The position numbers and the translations under genes are program-made. This document shows, in pieces, positions 1 through 5,400 of a DNA stretch of 5,423 nucleotides. The stretch spans positions 1 to 5,423 of the forward strand of contig USHK01000105.1 in NCBI GenBank assembly GCA_900554375.1, in the 5' to 3' direction. The stretch is from an uncultured Sutterella sp. (lineage in GTDB: Bacteria > Pseudomonadota > Gammaproteobacteria > Burkholderiales > Burkholderiaceae_F). The notes beneath the pieces were generated by a model. It worked only from the letters and a program-made list of their open reading frames with translations, made no database searches and was not told where the DNA came from. How positions within the stretch are numbered: position 1 is the first letter of the stretch; each line of letters starts with the position of its first letter.

Positions 1-42
1 TCATGAGCGTCTCGTGGGCTCGTAGATGTGTATAAGAGACAG
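1..42 (+). other. Nextera Read-2/i7 sequencing adapter (artefact)
   Basis: Not genomic. Positions 9-42 match the Illumina Nextera Read-2 transposase adapter, with one mismatch at position 23 (T where G is expected). They end in the complete 19-bp Tn5 mosaic end AGATGTGTATAAGAGACAG at 24-42. The eight bases before it (1-8, TCATGAGC) occupy the i7 index slot and agree with an index I recall from the Nextera XT set (N714); that match is from memory. The first base of real insert is about 43. Confidence 0.96.
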
Positions 43-749
43 AGGCCGAAGAGCACTACCATAACTTGGAGAAGACGTCGATCGTTGGCCAAATGTCGAA
101 CATCGTAGCGCATGAACTCAGACAACCGTTGGCAGCCATATCCAACTATTCGTTGGCGATAAAAAGACGTCTTTCTAAAGGAAACCTTGATGAGGAGGCA
201 CTGTCGTTTGCGATTTCTAGACTTCTGGCTGAGAGCTGCCGCGCTTCAGAGATTATTGAGCATGTCCAGAGATACGCCAAAGGCAAGCCCTCAGATTGGA
301 AAAGCTTTTCGGTCAGTGAACTGTTGAAGTCCATTTGTGATAATTATCTAAATTCTCAACAAACCCCGTTGGTTCGATTTGAATCTCATGAAGATACTCA
401 GTTTATCGGCGATCCCTTGGAGATCGAATTAATAGCGAGAAATTTAATTAAGAATGCTATTGAGGCAACCAGTCAGGTAACACGTCCGCAAATCCTTTTA
501 GAACTTTATTCCGAGAACGGTGGAATCAGGATTACGGTCTCTGACAACGGGCCGAAGCTCTCTGAGGAAGCGTTAGCGAACTTAATAGAACCGTTAAGGA
601 GCACAAAAATAGGAGGTTTGGGCTTAGGGCTATCGATCGTAAAGAGAATTTCCGAATCATATGAGGGCCATGTCGAATTTGCATCAAATACTCCTACGGG
701 TTTAAAGGTAACTGCCTTCCTGTATAGTAAGGCCATAGAGGAAAAATAA
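43..749 (+). CDS. Sensor histidine kinase, TtrS-like, C-terminal kinase half (5' truncated)
   Basis: This is the cytoplasmic catalytic half of a membrane sensor kinase that would autophosphorylate on His and pass phosphate to the regulator encoded next. The frame is open from the adapter junction (first full codon at 45), so the gene is cut at its 5' end. The TTG at 66 is an internal Leu codon, not a start. Counting that Leu as residue 1, the H-box reads VAHELRQPLAA with the phosphoacceptor His16 (bases 111-113). The N-box NLIKNAIEA has Asn130, the G1 box is SDNG (Asp160-Gly162), and the G2 box is GGLGLGLS (183-190). The usual F-box EPFFTTK is reduced to EPLRSTK, with no Phe. The HE-L-x-QP H-box and the short GLGLGL lid are typical of the TtrS/FixL-like group. 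The missing upstream part probably held a periplasmic sensor like the one in the kinase at the right end of the window, but this is inferred. The stop at 747-749 lies one base before the regulator start, so the two are co-transcribed. Confidence 0.93.
737..744 (+). promoter_or_regulatory. Ribosome binding site for the response regulator
   Basis: AGAGGAAA lies inside the last codons of the upstream kinase, 6 bases before the ATG at 751. Its position and the 1-base gap between stop and start support that ATG and suggest translational coupling. Confidence 0.7.
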
Positions 750-750
750 G

Positions 751-1386
751 ATGGAAGACATTGATTCTTTTGCCGTAGTAAGGATCGTTGATGACGACAT
801 TGGTGTCCGTGAATCTTATAAATTTTTGATTGAAAGCGACGGCTGGCTTGTTAAGACTTACTGTAGTGCAGAAGATTTTTTGGAGCATGATAATCCAACA
901 GTTCCCGGGTGCGTCGTGCTGGATGTTCGGATGCCCGGATTAACCGGCTTAGAGCTTCAGAATCGATTGAACGGCTTTATCCACAAAATTCCGGTCATTT
1001 TTATCAGTGCGCATGCTGACATAGAAATGGTCGTAAAAGCCATGCAGAACGGGGCCTTGGATTTCTTGCCGAAGCCGATTAAAGACGAGAGCCTGTTAGT
1101 AGCAATCGAAAAGGCCGTGCGTCTGGACCACGCCAGACGAAAAAAGGCAAAAGAAAAGTCGGAAGTTAATCAAAATTGGTCTTCGCTAAGTCCGAGAGAA
1201 CAAGAAACTGCCTACCTTATAGCCGAGGGGTTGTTAAATAAACAGATAGCCGACCGGCTGGGAATCACTGAGCGAACGGTACAAGTTCATCGTGCCAACG
1301 TGTTTTCAAAGTTCGGAGTAAGAAACGCCGTTCAATTTGCGCAAAAACTGATGTTGATTAAGAGTGATGATGGCAACAAATCCTGA
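751..1386 (+). CDS. FixJ/TtrR-family response regulator (receiver + LuxR-type HTH)
   Basis: A 211-residue DNA-binding response regulator, the expected phosphate acceptor of the kinase encoded just upstream. The receiver domain spans about residues 8-123. It has the acidic cluster Asp14-Asp16, phosphoacceptor Asp58 in VVLDVRMPG, the switch Ser86 in FISAHAD, and Lys108 in the FLPKP motif. A Lys/Glu-rich linker (about 126-142) leads to a LuxR/GerE-type helix-turn-helix (about 146-200) with LSPREQE, the NKQIADRLGITERTVQVHRANVFSKF core and a recognition helix around 173-187. Length and layout match FixJ, TtrR and related anaerobic regulators. Unlike enhancer-binding regulators it has no AAA+ domain, so it should work with the housekeeping sigma factor. 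Its end overlaps the start of the flavoprotein gene, making that gene an obvious candidate for co-regulation. Its direct targets are not visible here. Confidence 0.95.
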   Translation: MEDIDSFAVVRIVDDDIGVRESYKFLIESDGWLVKTYCSAEDFLEHDNPTVPGCVVLDVRMPGLTGLELQNRLNGFIHKIPVIFISAHADIEMVVKAMQNGALDFLPKPIKDESLLVAIEKAVRLDHARRKKAKEKSEVNQNWSSLSPREQETAYLIAEGLLNKQIADRLGITERTVQVHRANVFSKFGVRNAVQFAQKLMLIKSDDGNKS

Positions 1387-2617
1387 TCTCATAGTCGTAG
1401 GGTCTGGAATGGCGGGCCTTTGTGCAGCCAAAACGGCTGTAGAAGCAGGTGCGCATGTACTTGTCTTAGAAAAGTCATCCCAGCCGGGTGGAACTACAAG
1501 GCTTTCGGACGGATTTATTAATGCCTGTGATCCGAAACGGCAGTTTCCGCTGGATATTCATGATTCTCCCGAAAGGCACTTTCAAAATGTCATGGAGCAA
1601 GGCCGCGGGAAAAGTCACCCGAATCTTCTTCGAACCTACACATATGGTGCACAGGAAACGTTAAGCTGGCTGGAGCATTTGGGTTTTAAATTTAAAGATC
1701 GTGTAACTCAAGAAGCCGGCACACTCTATCCTAGGAGTCATAAACCTTTGGAAGGAGGAGGGGCGACGTACATTGAATTTTTGCTGGCGGCCCTTTCATC
1801 GCCCCTTTGTACCGTTGCTTATGAATGTGAAGTTATTGGCTTAAAAACAAAAACAATTTCGTGTCCGACCGTAATTATTGAAAAGAAGGGGAGTCAAATC
1901 GAATTGACGCCGAAAAAAGGAGTCTTGCTCTGTGCGGGAGGTTTTGCGGCGAATCGACGATTAGTGACTTCCCATTTCAACTTGTTGGCCGGTTCGGAGT
2001 ACATAGGAAATAAGGATTGCGATGGGATGGTTTTGTCCGCCGCTGTTGATATGGGCGCTGAGTGTTTGCATATGAGTTTTTTTGATCTGTGCTCGGATTC
2101 AAATGAAATAGAAGAGCTCTTGTCTAACCCGGCCAATTTCATTCTTCTTAATGAGCAGGGAAAAAGATTTTGTAGAGAGGATCTGGATGTGCAATCCCTT
2201 TACGAAGCCATTCTTCTTCAAAATAATCACGCAGCAGACTTAGTCTGTTTAAGTCAAGTGAGAGGGGAAAGCAAGCCGCAGCAATTTGATCATCCTTTTG
2301 AAGCATTGAATAAATATGCAAAAGCTTGTCGTCTGAAGATTGACGACGAATTTGGCAAGGATCCCTATTTTTTAAGATCCTCCTTTGAAGTGGTAAAACA
2401 ACTCAGAATTTCTCCCAAAATAAAATCTTCGTTGGGTGGCCTGCTTATTAATGAAAAAGCACAAGTGCTGAATAGGCAAAGAGTAGTAATCCCTGGACTT
2501 TACGCAGCCGGAGAAATTGTCGGCGGAATACTGGGTGAAAAATCGGCTTTGGGTGACGGGTTGGCTTCGGCTGCGGTCTTTGCAAGAATTGGTGCGCGTG
2601 AAGCACTAAGAATTTGA
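1364..2617 (+). CDS. FAD-dependent oxidoreductase, fumarate reductase/flavocytochrome c superfamily (FAD_binding_2)
   Basis: A predicted cytoplasmic flavoprotein of about 415-417 residues. Possible starts are GTG 1364, ATG 1367 and ATG 1370. A TAAGAG-like ribosome site at 1358-1363 best fits one of the ATGs. All starts overlap the regulator's last codons, consistent with translational coupling. Numbering from 1364: the FAD Rossmann motif GSGMAG is at 13-18 with the ribose-binding Glu36; GGTTRLSDGFINA follows at 42-54; the C-terminal FAD segment PGLYAAGEIVGG is at 377-388. These place it with soluble fumarate, urocanate and related enoate reductases. There is no CXXCH heme motif, no FMN-attachment domain, and no Tat or Sec signal, so its electron donor must be a separate protein. 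Residues expected for fumarate chemistry are altered: the Arg after GKRF is Val276, HHTMGG is IKSSLGG (353-359), and GANRLGG is GEKSALGDG (391-399). The substrate is therefore unknown. An oxidase or dehydrogenase role is also possible. Confidence 0.9.
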   Translation: MMMATNPDLIVVGSGMAGLCAAKTAVEAGAHVLVLEKSSQPGGTTRLSDGFINACDPKRQFPLDIHDSPERHFQNVMEQGRGKSHPNLLRTYTYGAQETLSWLEHLGFKFKDRVTQEAGTLYPRSHKPLEGGGATYIEFLLAALSSPLCTVAYECEVIGLKTKTISCPTVIIEKKGSQIELTPKKGVLLCAGGFAANRRLVTSHFNLLAGSEYIGNKDCDGMVLSAAVDMGAECLHMSFFDLCSDSNEIEELLSNPANFILLNEQGKRFCREDLDVQSLYEAILLQNNHAADLVCLSQVRGESKPQQFDHPFEALNKYAKACRLKIDDEFGKDPYFLRSSFEVVKQLRISPKIKSSLGGLLINEKAQVLNRQRVVIPGLYAAGEIVGGILGEKSALGDGLASAAVFARIGAREALRI

Positions 2618-2659
2618 AATGGAAAGCTCTTCATCTTGAGCTAGAAGAACAGGTTTACC

Positions 2660-2678
2660 GGGCTGGGTTCTACAGCCC
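2660..2678 (+). other. Hairpin after the flavoprotein gene
   Basis: GGGCTG (2660-2665) and CAGCCC (2673-2678) form a perfect 6-bp stem with a 7-base loop. An alternative pairing of CTGGG (2663-2667) with CCCAG (2677-2681) is also possible. It lies 42 bases after the flavoprotein stop and could slow polymerase or protect the mRNA 3' end. No U-run follows, so it is not a standard intrinsic terminator. Confidence 0.5.
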
Positions 2679-2679
2679 C

Positions 2680-2690
2680 AGTTGGCAACT
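2680..2690. repeat. Operator-like palindrome AGTTG-G-CAACT
   Basis: An 11-bp odd-centred perfect dyad lies about 38 bases upstream of the TATAAT box at 2728. That distance suits an activator or repressor site for the downstream transcript, but one 5-bp half-site pair can arise by chance and the cognate protein is unknown. Confidence 0.3.
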
Positions 2691-2727
2691 CTTCAATTAG
2701 AACTCGGTATACATATATCGTTGCCCT

Positions 2728-2733
2728 TATAAT
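2728..2733 (+). promoter_or_regulatory. -10 promoter element (TATAAT)
   Basis: A perfect consensus TATAAT sits in the intergenic region. At 16-18 bp spacing there is no good -35 hexamer (CGGTAT or neighbours), so the promoter may need an activator. The predicted transcription start is near 2740, exactly where the hairpin series begins. TGCC (2722-2725) and GGCA (2737-2740) flank the box symmetrically. Confidence 0.5.
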
Positions 2734-2739
2734 GTTGGC

Positions 2740-2905
2740 AGACGATGGGAATCCTCCTATCCGAGCGGTGGGAGCCCATCGGAATGTGGGGCTTAGCTCT
2801 AAAAAGTGCGTCTTAACGGCGGGCGCCGGAAACTGTCCTAGTGGCAGGCCGGCGCTTTAAACATTTTGCCTAACTAGAAAGTTAGCTCGAACCTTTCCTT
2901 TTTTT
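2740..2905 (+). ncRNA. Candidate structured small RNA, about 165 nt
   Basis: No good open frame is seen here, but three strong plus-strand hairpins follow one another. The first pairs CGATGGG (2743-2749) with CCCATCG (2775-2781), extended inward by CTCCT (2754-2758) with GGGAG (2770-2774): 12 pairs and a 4-base bulge. The second pairs GCGCCGG (2823-2829) with CCGGCGC (2849-2855), extended by CTGTC (2833-2837) with GGCAG (2843-2847), loop CTAGT. The third is the terminator-like hairpin at 2877-2897 with seven T's after it. AGACG (2740-2744) can pair with CGTCT (2809-2813), competing partly with the first hairpin. A TATAAT box ends 6 bases before the start. I do not recognise an Rfam family. 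Its length resembles 6S RNA, but the ends do not pair as in 6S. It could instead be the 5' leader of the small ORF downstream. Confidence 0.5.
2877..2905 (+). terminator. Putative intrinsic terminator of the candidate small RNA
   Basis: GAAAGTT (2877-2883) pairs with AA-C-CTTTC (2890-2897) around the loop AGCTCG, with a single bulged C at 2892. One C (2898) then precedes a run of seven T's (2899-2905). The stem is AT-rich and moderately weak. CTAAC/GTTAG (2870-2885) is an overlapping alternative stem. Confidence 0.45.
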
Positions 2906-2934
2906 CTTCCTAATCTCTAAATCCCGAGAAGACC

Positions 2935-2962
2935 TTGTTAGTTTTCCAATGTTTCCTGTAAT
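2935..2962 (+). promoter_or_regulatory. Sigma-70-like promoter upstream of the small ORF
   Basis: TTGTTA (2935-2940, four of six matches to the -35 consensus) is separated by 16 bp from TGTAAT (2957-2962, five of six matches to the -10 consensus). The transcript would start near 2969, about 64 bases before the ATG at 3033. This makes the earlier ATGs at 2949 and 2961 unlikely starts, because they lie within the promoter. Confidence 0.4.
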
Positions 2963-3023
2963 GCTGCAAGCACAGGACAATATATATCAGCTGAAGCGGT
3001 TCATTTGGACAATCGTTCTTTTC

Positions 3024-3027
3024 GGAG
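3024..3027 (+). promoter_or_regulatory. Ribosome binding site deciding the start of the small ORF
   Basis: GGAG lies 5 bases before the ATG at 3033. No comparable site precedes the in-frame ATGs at 2949 or 2961. It is the main reason for choosing the shorter 59-residue product. Confidence 0.45.
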
Positions 3028-3032
3028 CTTAC

Positions 3033-3212
3033 ATGGTAGATAATTCTTTTATCAGCGGTTTCATAGCCGGCTTACGTCTGCCAGTAAGTGCTCTCCGTCC
3101 GACGAGGTTCGAGACTCGTGTCAATCCGGTTTCTTATCTTCCCGGCAGGGACGATTACGATAACATCAAAAAGAATTTGAAAGGCGATTCATCTCGCCGA
3201 CAAAAAAAATAA
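3033..3212 (+). CDS. Possible small basic protein, 59 residues, unknown function
   Basis: I do not recognise this protein. The frame is open from 2949 (87 residues), but ATG 3033 has a GGAG site 5 bases upstream and a promoter-like pair before it, so MVDNSFISGF is the more likely N-terminus. The first 20 residues are mildly hydrophobic but too short and interrupted for a confident membrane helix. The middle contains RLPVSALRPTRFETRVNPVSYLPGRDDYD. The C-terminus is strongly basic and ends in SSRRQKK, which suggests nucleic-acid or membrane-surface contact. Codons resemble those of the neighbours. A short GGCGA/TCGCC stem (3183-3198) overlaps the last codons. The next gene starts 92 bases later. 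The frame could be a chance opening, since no family supports it. Confidence 0.35.
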   Translation: MVDNSFISGFIAGLRLPVSALRPTRFETRVNPVSYLPGRDDYDNIKKNLKGDSSRRQKK

Positions 3213-3243
3213 AACGATGACTTAAAGATGGGATTCATTAGCG

Positions 3244-3259
3244 AATTTTTGAGAAAATT
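3244..3259. repeat. AT-rich inverted repeat AATTTT-N4-AAAATT, operator candidate
   Basis: A perfect 6-bp inverted repeat with a 4-base spacer (TGAG) lies 45-61 bases upstream of the nitroreductase start. It overlaps a possible -35 (TTGAGA, 3249-3254) paired with a weak -10 (AATATT, 3273-3278). Its place suits a repressor or redox regulator site. AT-rich dyads are common by chance. Confidence 0.3.
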
Positions 3260-3304
3260 TCATTAACAGAAAAATATTCCAAACTCAAACCAAGCGAGAA
3301 GATC

Positions 3305-4129
3305 ATGCCAACTCATTGCACCATCGGTTCAGATAACTGCATCGGTTGCGGTACCTGCATTTTGGTCTGTCCAAAACGATTGCTAACCCTCGAGGACGGC
3401 CGTCCTAAAATGATGGAAGGACGCGAGTATCTCTGCAACGACTGCGGTCAATGCACCGCATATTGTCCGACGGGAGCGGCCATCCACAACGGTATTTCAG
3501 CTGCCGATCTAGAGAAGACATCAATGCCTTCTTCTCCGGCCTCAAGAACCATTATTCAGGCTCTCAAGCAAAGGCGGTCTTACAGGAATTTTTCTTCACA
3601 GCCGGTAAAACAACCTGAGATCGAAAAGATCCTTGAAGTAGTCGGATACGCACCGTCAGGCGGAAACAATCGTTTTTTGCGGTTAATCATCACCAAGCCG
3701 GAAACGACTAAAAAATTCTTGGAGCTGATCGCGCAGTGGTTTGACAGAGACTGCCGAACCGATCCGGTTTACGGAAAACGCTACGCCAACAAAATTGACT
3801 CCATCCTCGAGCGTTATCGAGCAGGACAGGATCCGATCCTTCGCAACGCACCTTCCGTTGTTTTCAGTATCGGACCTAAAACCGCAGTTTGGGGCGCGGT
3901 TGAAAGCGGAATTAATCTGACTTACTTCAATCTTGCGGCAGAGACGATGAATATCGGCTGCTGTTTTGCCGGTTATGCAACAGCTGCTGCACAAAGAAGC
4001 CAAGAGGTTCGAGCTTTGTTAGGGATTGAAGAAAACGAAGAATGTTTTAGTGCGATGTGTTTCGGATACAAGACGATTCGGGCTCAGCGAATTCCGGCTC
4101 GTCCATTAGTCGAATACAAGATAGTTTGA
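3305..4129 (+). CDS. Ferredoxin-nitroreductase fusion (2x[4Fe-4S] + FMN nitroreductase domain)
   Basis: A 274-residue cytoplasmic redox enzyme that probably passes electrons through two Fe-S clusters to an FMN nitroreductase domain. The N-terminal ferredoxin domain (about 1-62) has two complete CxxCxxCxxxCP motifs: Cys12/15/18/22 and Cys44/47/50/54. The nitroreductase domain (about 80-274) begins with the FMN phosphate-binding RRSYR (90-94), followed by APSGGNN (116-122). It ends with a glycine turn and basic segment (FGYKTIRAQRIPAR), as is usual in the family. ATG 3305 has only a weak ribosome site (AAGCGAG), but the next Met codons (36, 37) would lose the first cluster. Such fusions are widespread in anaerobes, and the natural substrate is rarely known (quinones, nitro compounds or other electrophiles). 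It sits directly before a TtrS-like sensor, so it may be part of the same stimulus response. No membrane or signal sequence is seen. Confidence 0.93.
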   Translation: MPTHCTIGSDNCIGCGTCILVCPKRLLTLEDGRPKMMEGREYLCNDCGQCTAYCPTGAAIHNGISAADLEKTSMPSSPASRTIIQALKQRRSYRNFSSQPVKQPEIEKILEVVGYAPSGGNNRFLRLIITKPETTKKFLELIAQWFDRDCRTDPVYGKRYANKIDSILERYRAGQDPILRNAPSVVFSIGPKTAVWGAVESGINLTYFNLAAETMNIGCCFAGYATAAAQRSQEVRALLGIEENEECFSAMCFGYKTIRAQRIPARPLVEYKIV

Positions 4130-4190
4130 AGCAGTTAAATATCGCCTAACCCGATTCCTCATACCTTCTTTTCAATGAGTTTAAATCTTT

Positions 4191-4210
4191 AACTTGTCAA
4201 GGGATAAGTT
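4191..4210 (+). promoter_or_regulatory. Ribosome site of the second kinase inside a small hairpin loop
   Basis: The Shine-Dalgarno AAGGGA (4199-4204) lies 6 bases before GTG 4211. It falls in the 10-base loop between AACTT (4191-4195) and AAGTT (4206-4210). The 5-bp stem is weak, so the effect on translation may be small. Confidence 0.4.
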
Positions 4211-5400
4211 GTGTCTAGGTCAATTTCTAAACTTTTATTCATGATTGTCCTTGGCGTAGCTTGCGCGAATTCTGTCTGGTCTAAGACGATTACTATTGGG
4301 ATCTTAGATACGATTGACCCCTGGTTTTATGTTCAAACCTTCGGACCTACGATGGAACACCTGAGAAAGGTGATTCCCCAATATGAAATCAAGTCCTTCG
4401 AGTTGTCGTTTGAAAACCTGCAAAAGGCGATTAAAGCAGGTGAGCTCGATTTCTTTATTGCACCGAGCGGATTCTTTGCTTATGTGGCTGAATCCGCCGG
4501 GGCTCGTCATATTGCAACACGTCATCCTCAAGGAGCCAAAGATCCTTCGAAATCTGTAGGCTCCGTGTTTGTGGTCCGAGCCAATGATTTTCGTTTTAAT
4601 ACTCTTTCCGATCTGGTTAAAGTATCCGTTGCCGCGACAGATCCTAATTCATTCGACGGCTGGATTATTGCTCTGGGAGAACTGCTTCTTCAAAACTTAG
4701 ATCCAAAGAAACTGTTCTCCGGTATTACTTACACAGGTTATGGAATACCGGATGTGGCCTCCATGGTGCTCAATAAACAAGTTGACGTTGGGATCCTCAA
4801 GACTTGTGATTTGGAGCAATTCGAGAGGGACGGGACGATAGCTAAAGGAACTCTAAGAGTACTAAATCCTAAAAATGACTCTTTAATTTCCTGCAAGGTA
4901 TCTACAGATTTATATCCGGATGTTGTCTTTGCTTCTTTACCTAAGGCGGACTCGAATTTAGTTAAAACCGTCTCAGTGGGACTGCTTACGATGGATCGGA
5001 CGAGGGGAGGAGATAGTTGGGGTTTTGCCAGCGACTTTACGCCGGTGTCCTCCTTATACCGCTCTCTGGAAATCGGGCCTTATGAGTATTTAAAAGAAAC
5101 CGGACTTACAGGGTTTGCAAAGCGATACCGCCATTATCTATACGGCCTCGCAGCCTTATTGATCTTAATTCTTCTGTATACAGCTTCTGTAAGAAGAATC
5201 GTCAGCATAAGAACTCTAGATCTGACGATCGCACTGAAGGAAAAGGATAAAGCCGAAAAAGAAGCTCGAGAGAGCAGAGAGAATCTCTTTCAGTTAGAAA
5301 AAGCCGGTGTTGTGAGTGAACTGTCTGCGATGTTTGCCCACGAAGCCCATCAGCCGATCGCGTCTTTAATTAATTACGCCGAGGGCCTAAAGCTTTACTT
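4211..5400 (+). CDS. TtrS-like sensor histidine kinase, N-terminal sensory part (3' truncated)
   Basis: The first 396 codons of a membrane sensor kinase, cut by the contig end. GTG 4211 is chosen because an in-frame TAA at 4205-4207 lies just upstream, AAGGGA gives good spacing, and the start yields an intact signal peptide: SRSISK, then LLFMIVLGVACA, with likely cleavage after Ala19 or Ser24. ATG 4241 would leave no basic N-region. A PhnD-like periplasmic binding domain follows (about 25-297), with TIGILD, AGELDFFIAPSGFFAYVAE, VAATDPNSFDGW and the WGFASDFTPVSSLYRSLEIGPY end. Next come one transmembrane helix (about 310-327), a basic stop-transfer RR, a charged coiled-coil linker (about 332-365) and the H-box MFAHEAHQPIAS with phosphoacceptor His377 (bases 5339-5341). 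The ATPase half lies outside the window. The layout is that of the tetrathionate sensor TtrS, but the ligand here cannot be read from sequence. It starts 81 bases after the nitroreductase stop, so co-transcription is possible. A regulator gene is expected next. Confidence 0.93.

Noticed and set aside
24..42. Tn5 mosaic end read as a native transposon end
   Set aside because: It is joined to the synthetic Nextera Read-2 arm and an index-like sequence, and the other end of the contig carries the same construct. It is library adapter.
66..749. TTG at 66 as the true start of the first kinase
   Set aside because: The frame stays open to the adapter junction and the upstream residues (AEEHYHN) continue a normal linker. 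A start there would leave a kinase without a sensor domain or dimerisation lead-in, so truncation is the simpler reading.
1894..2142. Minus-strand open frames inside the kinase, flavoprotein, nitroreductase and second kinase genes
   Set aside because: They lie fully within well-supported genes, have no recognisable domains or ribosome sites, and are explained as shadows of the plus-strand coding frames.
1364..2617. Calling the flavoprotein fumarate reductase (frdA/fccA) or urocanate reductase (urdA)
   Set aside because: Key catalytic residues are changed, and the heme or FMN domains of the named soluble enzymes are absent. Only the superfamily can be supported.
2740..2905. 6S RNA (ssrS)
   Set aside because: The length and a GAATGTGG string resemble E. 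coli 6S, but the 5' and 3' ends do not pair into the long rod with a central bubble. The structure is three separate hairpins.
2949..3032. N-terminal extension of the small ORF from ATG 2949
   Set aside because: No ribosome site precedes 2949 or 2961, and both fall inside a promoter-like pair. The GGAG-preceded ATG at 3033 fits better.
3106..3128. tRNA T-arm-like sequence (ACGAG-GTTCGAGA-CTCGT)
   Set aside because: The loop is 8 bases instead of 7 and there are no acceptor, D or anticodon arms at the right distances on either strand.
3183..3210. Intrinsic terminator after the small ORF
   Set aside because: GGCGA/TCGCC forms a neat stem, but it is followed by A's, not T's, on the plus strand. 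On the minus strand the sequence after the stem has only three T's, and no minus-strand gene is evident.
4211..5400. Naming the right-hand kinase ttrS and the left-hand regulator ttrR
   Set aside because: The architecture is TtrS/TtrR-like, but no tetrathionate reductase genes are present and the ligand cannot be inferred, so a gene symbol would overstate the evidence.
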